The position numbers were made by a program, and so were the translations under genes. DNA of 49,267 bases from the NCBI GenBank assembly GCA_007695295.1, contig REEB01000117.1:1-49267 (forward strand), given 5' to 3'. Below, one piece after another: positions 16,733 to 25,662 of the stretch. The notes beneath the pieces are model-generated. The model saw nothing but the letters and a program-made list of their open reading frames with translations, made no database searches and was not told where the DNA came from. The DNA comes from Puniceicoccaceae bacterium (GTDB lineage Bacteria > Verrucomicrobiota > Verrucomicrobiia > Opitutales > Opitutaceae). The first letter of the stretch is position 1. Each line of letters opens with the position of its first letter.

Positions 16733-17859
16733 GCCGGGTCTTCATTGCCTGCGGAGGTACCGGCGGCCACCTCTCGCCCGGAATCGCGCTCGGCCAGGGC
16801 ATGCGGTCGCGGGACGACGAGCCCAAGCTGCTGATCAGCCAAAAGCGCATCGACGCCCGTCTCGCTTCCCGCTATCAGGACCTGGACTTTCAGCCGGTGC
16901 CGGGCCGTCCTTTCTCGGTCAACCCGCTGCGCTGGCCGGGCTTTGTCGGCGGGTTGGTCCGGGGCACTTGGTTTTCCTGGCAGATGATGCGCCGCCAGCG
17001 GCCCGATCTGGTGTTTGGCTTCGGTGGGTTTTCCAATGTTCCCGTGCTGATCGCTGCGACGCTGGCACGCATCCCGTTTGTGCTCCATGAGGCCAACCGC
17101 GTGCCCGGCCGCACCATCCGTCTTTTTGGTCCCGGTGCCCGGCGGGTTTATCTGCCTCCGGGCATTTTGATGGGCAAGCTGCGGCTCTCCCGGATCCGCC
17201 ATGCCGGCTACCCGCTGCGCCGCGAATTGCACCGGATCACCCGGGCCAAGGCGCGCGAGGAACTCGGGCTGAACCCCTCCCAGCCTGTTCTGGTCGTGCT
17301 CGGCGGCAGCCAGGGTGCCGAAGTGCTCAACCGTTGGGTGCGGCAGAATCTCGATGCTCTTGTCCGGGAGGGAGTGCAGATCTACTGTGTCACCGGCCCC
17401 GGCAAAGGTGCGGCCGGCTCTTTCGAGAATCGCTCCCGTCACGGCCAAAAGGTCAAGGCGATCTTCACCCCTTTCACCGACCGAATGGCGCACGTGCTTT
17501 CCGCCGGCGATCTCGCGGTCGCGCGAGCGGGGGCAGGGACACTGGCGGAGCTGATCCGCTGTCGGCTCCCCGCGATCCTCGTGCCGCTGCCGGGCTCGGC
17601 GGACAACCACCAGGAAGCCAATGCGCGCTTTTTCGAACGTCAGGGCGCAGGTCTGGTCGTGTCCGAGGCTTTTCTCGGTGACCTGCTCGCCGAGGTCCGC
17701 GACGTCGTTTTCAACGACTGGCTGCTGGGTTGTTTCCAAGCCAATCAAGAGCGTCTCGACCGCGAGGATGCGCTCAAAGTCATACTCGACGACCTTGCCG
17801 CCCTACTCCGCGAAAGGGAGAACCCTTCGACCCCGGCGGACCAGCCCGCCGTCGCCTGA
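16729..17859 (+). CDS. murG: Lipid II synthase MurG (GlcNAc transferase)
   Basis: Peripheral membrane glycosyltransferase (GT28) that adds GlcNAc to lipid I to make lipid II; 376 residues. The N-terminal glycine-rich loop FIACGGTGGHLSPGIALG is typical; FVLHEANRVPGRTIRLFG replaces the usual HEQN with HEAN. The C-terminal UDP-GlcNAc-binding domain shows VLVVLGGSQGAEVLNRW, ARAGAGTLAELIRCRLPAILVPLPGSADNHQEANA. ATG 16729 overlaps the ftsW stop (ATGA) and follows a strong Shine-Dalgarno (GGGAGG) about 7 bases upstream; longer frame starts would extend into ftsW without family support. Confidence 0.95.
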   Translation: MSRVFIACGGTGGHLSPGIALGQGMRSRDDEPKLLISQKRIDARLASRYQDLDFQPVPGRPFSVNPLRWPGFVGGLVRGTWFSWQMMRRQRPDLVFGFGGFSNVPVLIAATLARIPFVLHEANRVPGRTIRLFGPGARRVYLPPGILMGKLRLSRIRHAGYPLRRELHRITRAKAREELGLNPSQPVLVVLGGSQGAEVLNRWVRQNLDALVREGVQIYCVTGPGKGAAGSFENRSRHGQKVKAIFTPFTDRMAHVLSAGDLAVARAGAGTLAELIRCRLPAILVPLPGSADNHQEANARFFERQGAGLVVSEAFLGDLLAEVRDVVFNDWLLGCFQANQERLDREDALKVILDDLAALLRERENPSTPADQPAVA

Positions 17860-17862
17860 AGC

Positions 17863-20208
17863 ATGACCGCCGCCGCGACCCCATCCACCCGGACCGTTCC
17901 CGACTCCACCGCGCCCCCCATGCGCGGGCCGCACCACTTCGTTGGGGTGGCGGGGATGGGCATGGCTCCCCTGGCCCGCTACTTGGCGGCCGCCGGGGTC
18001 GCGGTCAGCGGCGAGGACGATTCCCTCTCCGGGGAAGCGGCCGGCGAGTTGGCGGCCGCGGGGGTGCGGGTCCTGCCTCCGGGGGTGCTGCCCGCGGAGG
18101 CGGAGCGGGTGGTCTTCAGCAGCGCGGTCCGCCCGGACCATCCCACGCTGCGGGCGGCCGAGGCGGCGGGCTTGGCTGTCCTGCGGCGCGGGGAGCTGCT
18201 GGCCGCGCTGGCCCGGCGGCATCGTTTCATCGCCGTGGCCGGATCACACGGGAAAACCAGCACCTGCGCCCTTCTCATTCACTTGCTCGATGAGTTGAAG
18301 GTGCCGTTTGGATACATACTTGGCGGGCGTTTCCGGGATCCCTTCCGGGCTCCGGGGCGTCTGGCGGAGGAGGGAGGCTGGCTTTTGGCCGAGGTCGATG
18401 AAAGCGACGGCACGATCGGCGGCTTCCGCCCTGAAATCACCGTCCTGGTCAATGTCGACTGGGATCACAGCGACCGTTATCCGACTCGCGAAGCGGCCGA
18501 AACCGCCTTCGCGGAATTGCTGGCGCGCACCAGCGGGACCGCGGTGGTCAACGCGGAGTGTGAAGCGACTGCCCGCCTGCTCTCGCGCGCAGGCTCGACG
18601 CGGGTCATCCGGTTCGGGTCCGGGGGCGAGGTCACGGTGGAGGATCGCCGCGACGAGCCGGACGGCCAGGCGCTGCGGATGCAGACCCCGCTCGGCCGGC
18701 CGGAGTTTTTCCTGCCCCTGCGCGGGGGCTTCAATGCTCTTAATGCCGCCGCCGCGCTCGCCGCCGCCCTGCGGCTTGCCAACGCCCTGCCCCCGGCCGC
18801 GGCCTGGAAGGCGTTTCCCGGCGTCCACCGCCGGCAGGCGCTGCTCCACGCAGGCCCCGGACCGCTCGTAATGGAAGACTACGCCCACCACCCCGGCGAG
18901 ATCGAAGCACTGCTGGAGTCGCTGGCGGTTGACCGGGCGAGTCGCCTGGTGGTGGTTTTTCAACCCCACCGCCACAGCCGCACCGAACGATTCGCGGCCG
19001 GATTTGCGGCCGCCCTGGCGAACGTCGGGCCCCTGATTCTCATGCCCGTCTATGGGGCGGGGGAGCCGGTGCCACCCAGCGGCGGCTTTGGTACTCTGCG
19101 GAAAGAGTTGGAGCGGGCGCGGGCCGGGCGGCCTTTCCTGGTCGCGGAAGACAGCACCACAGCACGCAACCACTTACGGAACACAACCGGGGAAGGTGAC
19201 CGGATTCTCTTTCTTGGGGCCGGTGATATTGCGGAAACCGCCCGCGCCTTCGTTGCCGAGCTTCGTGCCCGATTTGCCGGCGGGGACGGGGCCGCCGCCC
19301 CGGAGCTGTCCGCCGGAGCGGATTTCCGCGAGCGGGAGCCGCTCGGACCGAAGACCACGCTCAAAGTGGGCGGGCCGGCCCGCTTTTACGCGGAACCCGC
19401 CCACGCGGGCGATCTGGCCAGTCTGCTCCGCTGGGCGGCGGGATACGGCCTGCCGGTGCATCTGCTTGGCCGCGGCTCCAATCTGCTCGTCCCCGATGAT
19501 GGCATTGACGGCCTGGTGGTGCGGCTGGCGCGGCCCTGGTGGACGCGGCTGGTGGAGATGCCGCGCGGGCGGCTGTGGGCGGGCGCGGGGGTGCGGCTGG
19601 TGAAACTCGCCGGCTCCGCCTGCCTGCAGGGGTGGGGTGGCTATGAATTTCTCGAGGGCATCCCGGGCACGGTGGGCGGGGCGCTGAAGATGAATGCCGG
19701 GGCCATGGGCGGGTGGATATTCGATCTTGTGGAGGAAGTCCACGTGATGACGCCCGCCGGCGCCGTTCGCGTCCTGCCCCGGGAGCGCATCCACTTTGGC
19801 TACCGCCATTGTCTGGAGCTGGGCGAGTCGATCGCGCTCGGGGCAGTCTTGGGCCGTCCTCCCCGCGAGACGCCGGAGCGCATCCGCTCCGTTCTCCGCG
19901 ACTATCAGCGTCGCCGCCGGGAGACCCAGCCACGGGAGCCGAGCGCGGGCTGCATCTTCAAAAATCCTCCGGGCGACTCGGCCGGCCGGTTGATCGATGA
20001 GCTTGGGTTGAAGGGCGAACGCATTGGCGATGCCGAGGTCTCCCGGGTGCATGGCAATTTCATCGTCAATCGCGGCCGGGCCACCAGCGCCGAGGTCGTC
20101 GCCTTGGTTCGCCGCATCCGCGAGCAGGTGCGCGACCGGCGCGGCATCGAGCTTGAGCCGGAAGTCCTGCTCTATGGCCGTGAATGGAAGGAGGAGCTGG
20201 AGAAATGA
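17863..20208 (+). CDS. murC/murB: MurC-MurB fusion: UDP-MurNAc-L-Ala ligase and UDP-MurNAc reductase
   Basis: 781-residue bifunctional enzyme. Residues about 25-470 are MurC: nucleotide loop HHFVGVAGMGMAPLARYL, P-loop AVAGSHGKTSTCALLI, VDESDG, NVDWDHSDRYPT, EDYAHHPGEIEALL and VFQPHRHSRTERF. Residues about 485-781 are the FAD enzyme MurB: GPKTTLKVGGPARFY, LLGRGSNLLVPDDGIDG, EGIPGTVGGALKMNAGAMGG, SAGCIFKNPPGDSAGRLIDE and HGNFIVNRG. In MurB the catalytic proton donor usually Ser is Cys here (AGCIFKNP), a variant known in other phyla. The fusion couples UDP-MurNAc formation to L-Ala addition. It starts 4 bases after murG and its stop overlaps ddl. Confidence 0.95.
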   Translation: MTAAATPSTRTVPDSTAPPMRGPHHFVGVAGMGMAPLARYLAAAGVAVSGEDDSLSGEAAGELAAAGVRVLPPGVLPAEAERVVFSSAVRPDHPTLRAAEAAGLAVLRRGELLAALARRHRFIAVAGSHGKTSTCALLIHLLDELKVPFGYILGGRFRDPFRAPGRLAEEGGWLLAEVDESDGTIGGFRPEITVLVNVDWDHSDRYPTREAAETAFAELLARTSGTAVVNAECEATARLLSRAGSTRVIRFGSGGEVTVEDRRDEPDGQALRMQTPLGRPEFFLPLRGGFNALNAAAALAAALRLANALPPAAAWKAFPGVHRRQALLHAGPGPLVMEDYAHHPGEIEALLESLAVDRASRLVVVFQPHRHSRTERFAAGFAAALANVGPLILMPVYGAGEPVPPSGGFGTLRKELERARAGRPFLVAEDSTTARNHLRNTTGEGDRILFLGAGDIAETARAFVAELRARFAGGDGAAAPELSAGADFREREPLGPKTTLKVGGPARFYAEPAHAGDLASLLRWAAGYGLPVHLLGRGSNLLVPDDGIDGLVVRLARPWWTRLVEMPRGRLWAGAGVRLVKLAGSACLQGWGGYEFLEGIPGTVGGALKMNAGAMGGWIFDLVEEVHVMTPAGAVRVLPRERIHFGYRHCLELGESIALGAVLGRPPRETPERIRSVLRDYQRRRRETQPREPSAGCIFKNPPGDSAGRLIDELGLKGERIGDAEVSRVHGNFIVNRGRATSAEVVALVRRIREQVRDRRGIELEPEVLLYGREWKEELEK

Positions 20209-21140
20209 AGGCCCCGGTGGTGGCGGTTTTTGCGGGTGGCATCTCCGCCGAGAGGGAGGTTTCACTGGGCTCCGGCCGGGCCGCCTATGAAGCGTTGCGG
20301 CAGTTGGGTGAGGCGGCTTGGTTCGAGATCACCGAGGCGGCCCTGCCCGACGGTCTCGATCCCGACCGCCATGTCGTCTTCTCCACCCTGCACGGCCGTT
20401 TTGGCGAAGACGGCGGCATGCAGCGGCTGCTCGATGCCGCCGGGGTCGAGTATGCCGGTTGCGATGCCGCCGCCAGCGAACTTTGTTTCAACAAGTCCCG
20501 CACCAAAGCCGCCGCCGCCGCCGCCGGTATCCCGGTGGTGGAAGGTCTTGCGATCGATGCGGTTGATGCGCCCGCCACCGATGAAATCCTCGACCGGCTG
20601 GGCCCTTCCCTGGTTGCCAAGCCCGAAGCGGAGGGCAGCAGCGTGGGCCTCGCCATGCTCGAGGGGCCGGAGGCGCTGCGGGCATGGCTGGCCGAAAACT
20701 CCTCCGGCCGCTGGCTGCTGGAGCGGCGCCTGCGCGGCCGGGAGCTGACCGTCGGCGTTCTGGAGGGCCGGGCCATGGGGGTGGTGGAGGTGCGGCCGTT
20801 GTCGGGGGTTTTCGACTACGAACACAAGTACACCAAGGGCAAGACCGAGTTTCTTGCTCCCGCCCCCCTTCGCGACGAGACCGCCGCACGACTGCGCGGC
20901 CATGCCGAGACCGTCTGGTCCGCCTGCGGTTGCCGCGACTTCGCCCGTATCGATTTTTTCCTGACCGGCGAGGAAGCGGAAGCCTATCTGCTTGAAGTGA
21001 ACACGCTTCCGGGATTGAAAGAAACCAGTCTGCTGCCGATGAGCGCCTCCTGCTGCGGCCACGACTTTGCCTCCCTGGTACGGGCCATGATCGGCCCCGC
21101 CCTTGAACGCCACCGCCACCGCCACCGCCACCCCGAATGA
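20205..21140 (+). CDS. ddl: D-alanine--D-alanine ligase Ddl
   Basis: ATP-grasp ligase making the dipeptide used by MurF; 311 residues. N-terminal VVAVFAGGISAEREVSLGSG, HGRFGEDGGMQRLLDAAGVEYAG, ATP-binding PSLVAKPEAEGSSVGLAM, and the metal/ATP loop ARIDFFLTGEEAEAYLLEVNTLPGLKETSLLP. ATG 20205 overlaps the murC-murB stop (ATGA) and has purine-rich GGAGG/GGAGAA just upstream. The last residues are an odd His-Arg run (RHRHRHRHPE) encoded by four CACCGC-like hexamers, absent from typical Ddl, probably a recent repeat expansion in the tail. Confidence 0.94.
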   Translation: MKAPVVAVFAGGISAEREVSLGSGRAAYEALRQLGEAAWFEITEAALPDGLDPDRHVVFSTLHGRFGEDGGMQRLLDAAGVEYAGCDAAASELCFNKSRTKAAAAAAGIPVVEGLAIDAVDAPATDEILDRLGPSLVAKPEAEGSSVGLAMLEGPEALRAWLAENSSGRWLLERRLRGRELTVGVLEGRAMGVVEVRPLSGVFDYEHKYTKGKTEFLAPAPLRDETAARLRGHAETVWSACGCRDFARIDFFLTGEEAEAYLLEVNTLPGLKETSLLPMSASCCGHDFASLVRAMIGPALERHRHRHRHPE

Positions 21141-22084
21141 CCATGGCCCGTCGCAAAAAAACCACTACCAACGAACGCGTCCGCGGCTCCAGCTGGCGCT
21201 CCATCCCGCAGTCCGTCGGCGGGCAGGCCCGCACCGGCGAAGCCCGCCGCCGCCGCCGCCGGCACTGGCTGGGGCTGGCCGGAGCATTTGTCTGCGTGGC
21301 CGCGCTGGTCGCCGGCGCATTGTATGCCCTCGGCTCGGCGCAGGGCACCTTCAGTGGATTCGGCGGTTTGGTCCGGGGAGAGCCGCTGCGGGCGATCGAG
21401 CTGCGCACGGACGGCGTGCTCGACCAAGCCTGGATCGAGCGGGTGATGATGGTCGAGCAGGGGACGCCTCTGGTCAGGATCAACCTCGCCGCCGCCAAGG
21501 CCCGCCTTGAGCGCGAGGGGCAGGTGCGGCTGGCGGTGGTGTCCCGCCGATTTCCCGACACTCTCGTCGTGACCCTCGAGGAGCGCGTGCCTGTAGCGCG
21601 GATCCTGATTGCCGAGCCTCATTTGGCACCGGAGGTCCGGCTGGTGGCGCGGGACGGAGTGGTTTTCAACGGCCGGGGCCACGACCGTGAGATGCTCGAG
21701 CGGCTGCCGTTCCTGGAGGTGAGCCAACTCGTCCGGGATGGCGAGGGGATTGCCCCCATCGAAGGGATGGAGCGGGTGGCCGATTTTCTGGAGCGATCCC
21801 AGAACCTGGCCCCGGACATTCGCCGGTCCTGGCGGGTGGTCCAGCTCCGCGAGGACGGCCTCATCGGCGTGCGCGGCTCGGGTGGACCGGTGGTTATATT
21901 CGGCCAAGGGGAACTCCTGCCCCAGCTCCAGCGGCTCGACTACATTCTGGATTTCTACCGCACCCGGCCCCGGACACCGCCTCGGACGATCGATCTTTCC
22001 CTCCCCGGCCAGGTGCCGGTCGAGCACGCCACCACCCGGCAGGCCGGTCCCCGCGCCCGCGCCACCACCACCTTTTCCCGTTAG
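21137..22084 (+). CDS. ftsQ: Cell-division protein FtsQ/DivIB-like
   Basis: Bitopic membrane protein of the divisome, 315 residues. Basic cytoplasmic N-terminus (RRRRRRHW), one membrane segment (GLAGAFVCVAALVAGALYAL, about residues 46-66), then a periplasmic POTRA domain (LRAIELRTDGVLDQAWIERVMMVEQGTPLVRINLAAAKARLE) and the FtsQ beta domain (RFPDTLVVTLEERVPVARI...DLSLPGQVPVEH). The disordered tail is Arg/Thr-rich. Overlaps ddl by four bases; another ATG two codons in (21143) is possible. FtsQ is weakly conserved, so the call combines domain pattern and position before ftsA. Confidence 0.88.
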   Translation: MTMARRKKTTTNERVRGSSWRSIPQSVGGQARTGEARRRRRRHWLGLAGAFVCVAALVAGALYALGSAQGTFSGFGGLVRGEPLRAIELRTDGVLDQAWIERVMMVEQGTPLVRINLAAAKARLEREGQVRLAVVSRRFPDTLVVTLEERVPVARILIAEPHLAPEVRLVARDGVVFNGRGHDREMLERLPFLEVSQLVRDGEGIAPIEGMERVADFLERSQNLAPDIRRSWRVVQLREDGLIGVRGSGGPVVIFGQGELLPQLQRLDYILDFYRTRPRTPPRTIDLSLPGQVPVEHATTRQAGPRARATTTFSR

Positions 22085-22097
22085 CCGCCTCACCTGT

Positions 22098-23312
22098 ATG
22101 CGAAGCGCTTCCTCGATCATCATCGCACTCGAAATCGGAACCTCCAAAGTCGTCGCCACCGTCGGCGAACTGGACGGTCACTCGGTCAACATCATCGGCT
22201 TCGGCCGGACCACCTCGAAGGGTATCATGAAAGGCGAAGCGGTTGACATCCGCTCGGCCAGCGCCTGCGCCCATGCCGCCATCCAAGCGGCCGAGGACCA
22301 AGCCGGTGTGACCGGCGACCAAGTCTTTCTGGCCATTTCGGGCGGCCACGTCCGTGGAGAGCTTCATTCCCTCACCCATCAGGTGGGCCGCGCCGGCCGG
22401 CCGGTCTCGGACGAGGAGGTGGATTCCATCCGGACGTTGGCGGGCGACTGCCGGGTGTCCGAAGGGCGGACCATTATCCAGCAAACGCCACGGCCCTTCC
22501 TGCTTGACGGTCGCCTCGTGCGCGACCCCGTCCATCATGAAGGCAGGGCGCTCACCGCCGGTTATTGGATCCTGACCGGTGATCAGACCCAGGTCAGCGA
22601 GATGCTTCACTTGGTAAACAACTTCCGCCTCGAAGTGCGGGAAATCCTTCATGCCGGGCTTGCCTCGGGCATCATGGTGACCACGGCGGAGGAGCGCGAA
22701 AGCGGGGTCATGGTGCTCGACATCGGCCAGGGCACGACGGATTTCGCGGTCTACCGCCACGGCGCCTGCTACCTTGCCGGCACGCTGCCGGTTGGCGGCG
22801 ACCATTTGACCAATGATCTCAGCATCGGGCTGCGCCTGAACCGCGCCCAGGCGGAGAAGATCAAGCTCACCTACGGCCGTGCCCAAGCCGGACCGCGGGT
22901 CAAGGATGACCTCGTCTGGCTGGATGGCGACCTCTCCATCGGCGACCGCCGCCTGCCCCGTCACTCCATCGAAACCATCCTCGAGCTGCGGGTCGCGGAG
23001 TTGTTCTCCATCATCGGCAAGGAGGTTGGCGAGGAAGTGCCGCTCGGCCAGCTCGATGCCGGAGTCATTCTGACCGGCGGCAGCTCCCGGCTGCCCGGGA
23101 TCGAGGATGCCGCCTCTTCCGTATTTGGAATTCAAGCACGGCGGGGCCACAATTTCATGTATGACGGGGATTCGGAGCTTGGCTCCCCCGAGTTTTCCAC
23201 CGTCCTCGGCCTGCTTTACTATGGAGTCTCCACCCTTCCGGAAGAAACCGCCTCGCCGGGCCTTTTCGGCCGCATGAAACGCGCCTTCCGCGGTCTGCTC
23301 CCCGCATCCTGA
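22098..23312 (+). CDS. ftsA: Cell-division protein FtsA
   Basis: Actin-like ATPase that tethers FtsZ to the membrane; 404 residues. Phosphate-1 loop IIIALEIGTSKVVATVGEL, 1C domain around IRSASACAHAAIQAAEDQAG, phosphate-2 loop VMVLDIGQGTTDFAVYRHG, and adenosine loop GVILTGGSSRLPGIEDAA. The C-terminus SPGLFGRMKRAFRGLLPAS is an amphipathic membrane-targeting helix, as in other FtsA. Begins 13 bases after ftsQ and lies directly before ftsZ; leader without Shine-Dalgarno. Confidence 0.95.
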   Translation: MRSASSIIIALEIGTSKVVATVGELDGHSVNIIGFGRTTSKGIMKGEAVDIRSASACAHAAIQAAEDQAGVTGDQVFLAISGGHVRGELHSLTHQVGRAGRPVSDEEVDSIRTLAGDCRVSEGRTIIQQTPRPFLLDGRLVRDPVHHEGRALTAGYWILTGDQTQVSEMLHLVNNFRLEVREILHAGLASGIMVTTAEERESGVMVLDIGQGTTDFAVYRHGACYLAGTLPVGGDHLTNDLSIGLRLNRAQAEKIKLTYGRAQAGPRVKDDLVWLDGDLSIGDRRLPRHSIETILELRVAELFSIIGKEVGEEVPLGQLDAGVILTGGSSRLPGIEDAASSVFGIQARRGHNFMYDGDSELGSPEFSTVLGLLYYGVSTLPEETASPGLFGRMKRAFRGLLPAS

Positions 23313-23327
23313 ACCCCTTTCCCTGCC

Positions 23328-24620
23328 ATGGAACCAGACCAGCCCGAAGCCATCGCCAACCCGCCTGAAACCGTGAACCTGAAAATGATCGGCGTCGGTG
23401 GCGCCGGCACCAACGCGGTCGACCGGCTGAGGATGGAGAATCTGTCCAGCCTCAAAGTCGCCGCGGTCAACACCGATACGCAGGCCCTCGGCTCCTCCCC
23501 GGTGGAGGAACGGCTGCTGCTGGGGGCGGGAGTGACCCGCGGGCTCGGAGCCGGCGGTGATCCGGAGCGGGGGCGCCTTGCCGCCGAGGCCGACCGGGAT
23601 CGTCTCCGGGAGCTGGTCGAGGGGGTTGATCTCGCCGTGATCCTCGCCGGCATGGGCGGCGGCACCGGGAGCGGAGCCGCTCCGGTCCTAGCCGAAGTGG
23701 CCTCGGAAGCGGGCGCGCTGGTGATGGCCTTTGTCACCATGCCGTTCACTTTCGAAGGTGGCCGCCGGGCGCGGCAGGCCGAGGAGGGGCTCATCGCCCT
23801 GCGCTCAGCTTGCGACGCAGTCGTGCCGCTGCCCAATGACCTCCTCCTCCAGCAGAGCAGTGAAAAGGACGGCGTTCTCGAAGCCCTCGCCATGGGCGAC
23901 CGCTGGATCGACCGCGCCGTCACCTCCATCTGGGCGATGCTTTTCCGCACCGGCATGATCAACCTGGATTTTGCCTCCATCCGCAGTGTGTTTCCGACCC
24001 GGGGGGGCAAGACGCTTTTCGGGCTGGGCTACGGCGAGGGCGCCGATGCCGCCGACCTCGCCCTCGAGGATTTCCGGCTCTGCCCGCTGCTCCATACCCC
24101 GGATTTTCCCCGTAAATCCGACCGGCTGCTGGTCAACATCATTGGGGGTCCGGATCTCACCCTCGACGGGGTCAACCACCTCATGTCCAACGTGGCCGAA
24201 GAGTTTGGGCGCGATGCCCACGTCACCATGGGAGCGGTCATTGACGAGGACTGGGACGGCCGCGTCGAGCTGTGTGTGCTCGGAACCACCGACATGGATG
24301 GAGTCGGGACCCGCTCGGTTCGGAGGGTGGCGCGGCCGAAGCCCCGCGCCGCTTCCCAGCCGGCGAGCTTCGCCGGACGGGGCGCTCCCGAGGGCGAGCA
24401 GGCTCCGCGGGAAATCGACGGAGGGGACCACGCCGGGAGCGGGGCAGCCGCCCGCCAGCGGTCGCCCGCAGTCACCGCCACCAAGCCGCTCCAAGAGGAA
24501 TTCGCTTTCTCCGACGAGGCAGACCGGGGGTATTTCGAACCGACCGACCATACGCTCTACCACGGGGAGGATCTCGACCGGCCGACCTTTCTGCGCAGGG
24601 GTGTGCGGATTCCGCTTTAG
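23328..24620 (+). CDS. ftsZ: Tubulin-like division GTPase FtsZ
   Basis: Forms the Z ring; 430 residues. GTP-binding loops: IGVGGAGTNAVDRL, VNTDTQALG, LGAGGDPERG, tubulin signature GMGGGTGSGAAPVLAE, and LPNDLLLQ. The C-terminal linker (about residues 335-405) is Pro/Ala-rich and the end, DLDRPTFLRRGVRIPL, is the conserved C-terminal peptide that binds FtsA. Oddity: the T7 synergy loop reads INLDFASIR (N212, D214, S217). The position corresponding to the second catalytic Asp of the NxDxxD motif (D212 in E. coli) is Ser here (codon TCC, 23976-23978). Begins 15 bases after ftsA and ends the cluster; no terminator is evident behind it. Confidence 0.95.
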   Translation: MEPDQPEAIANPPETVNLKMIGVGGAGTNAVDRLRMENLSSLKVAAVNTDTQALGSSPVEERLLLGAGVTRGLGAGGDPERGRLAAEADRDRLRELVEGVDLAVILAGMGGGTGSGAAPVLAEVASEAGALVMAFVTMPFTFEGGRRARQAEEGLIALRSACDAVVPLPNDLLLQQSSEKDGVLEALAMGDRWIDRAVTSIWAMLFRTGMINLDFASIRSVFPTRGGKTLFGLGYGEGADAADLALEDFRLCPLLHTPDFPRKSDRLLVNIIGGPDLTLDGVNHLMSNVAEEFGRDAHVTMGAVIDEDWDGRVELCVLGTTDMDGVGTRSVRRVARPKPRAASQPASFAGRGAPEGEQAPREIDGGDHAGSGAAARQRSPAVTATKPLQEEFAFSDEADRGYFEPTDHTLYHGEDLDRPTFLRRGVRIPL

Positions 24621-24704
24621 GAGCATGCGCCCGGCCGGAAGAATGAAGGACGGTGCAGCGGCCATGCGTGTCGTGGCTTGCATGATACAACCCTTCCCTT
24701 CCCG

Positions 24705-25649
24705 ATGAGGGCGGCGGTGCTCGAACGCCTCGGCACTGCTGATGCCCTCCGGATCTCGGAACGGCCGGATCCGGTGCCGGTTGCGGGGGAGGTGCTGGTT
24801 CGAATCCGGGCGGCCTCGGTCAACCCGGTGGACTGGAAGATCGCCACGGGCAAGTTGAAGTTGATCTTTCCTGTAGTGATGCCGTGGATACCTGGCTGCG
24901 ACTTCAGCGGTGAGGTTGTCGCGGTGGCGTCGAAGGAGGGTCCGTTCCGGGTGGGTGACCGGGTGATCGGGATGGTGCCGCCAAACCGCGGCGGCGGTTG
25001 GGCCGAGTTGATGGCGGCGCCGGTTTCCTGCCTGGCGCCCATGCCTCCTGCGATGGACTGGGAGGAAGCGGCCGGCCTGCCTTTGGCGGGGCTGACCGCG
25101 CTGCAATCGCTGCGCACGCTCGGTCGCCTGCAGGAGGGGGAGTCGGTCCTGATCAATGGCGCGGCCGGCGGGGTGGGATGCCTGGCCCTGCAATTGGCGC
25201 AGGCACTTGGCGGGCGCGCCTGGGCGGTGGCCCGGGCCGAACAGGCCGACCGGCTCCACGACCTCGGGGCGGCCGAGGTCTGGGACTACCGGGAGGGACC
25301 GGTCTGGAGGCGGCCGGAGTTTTTCCACCTCGTCTTTGATGCGGCCGCGACACTGCCGGCACTGCGGGGTTTGCGGTTGCTGGTGCGGGGTGGGCGTTTC
25401 ATCACCACGCTGCCCTCGCCGACGTATCCGTTTGGCAAGATCGTGGCGCGGTTGCGGGGCGGTTACCTCAGGGTGGTCCGGGCGGCCCCGGTGGCGGAGG
25501 ACTTTGACTTTCTCGCCCGGCTGGTCGAGGCGGGTCGCCTGCGGGTGCCGGTCGAGCGGGTCTATCCGCTCGAGGAGACCGTCGAAGCCCAGCGGCAAAA
25601 CCGGGCCGGCGGCGGTTTCGGCAAGATCATTGTGCGGATGGACTGTTGA
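24705..25649 (+). CDS. NADPH:quinone-oxidoreductase-like dehydrogenase
   Basis: Zinc-free medium-chain dehydrogenase of the quinone oxidoreductase subgroup, 314 residues, cytoplasmic. The GroES-like half has ASVNPVDWKIATGKL and PGCDFSGEVVAV; the Rossmann half has VLINGAAGGVGCLALQLAQALGG, the Ala-Ala-Gly-Gly-Val-Gly loop typical of NADPH-binding members. ATG 24705 gives the family start MRAAVLERLG. The 84 bases after ftsZ hold no recognisable terminator, so it could read on from the dcw cluster, but its function is unrelated. It converges on the large minus-strand gene 13 bases later. Substrate unknown. Confidence 0.85.
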   Translation: MRAAVLERLGTADALRISERPDPVPVAGEVLVRIRAASVNPVDWKIATGKLKLIFPVVMPWIPGCDFSGEVVAVASKEGPFRVGDRVIGMVPPNRGGGWAELMAAPVSCLAPMPPAMDWEEAAGLPLAGLTALQSLRTLGRLQEGESVLINGAAGGVGCLALQLAQALGGRAWAVARAEQADRLHDLGAAEVWDYREGPVWRRPEFFHLVFDAAATLPALRGLRLLVRGGRFITTLPSPTYPFGKIVARLRGGYLRVVRAAPVAEDFDFLARLVEAGRLRVPVERVYPLEETVEAQRQNRAGGGFGKIIVRMDC

Positions 25650-25662
25650 TCCCGATGGGTGG

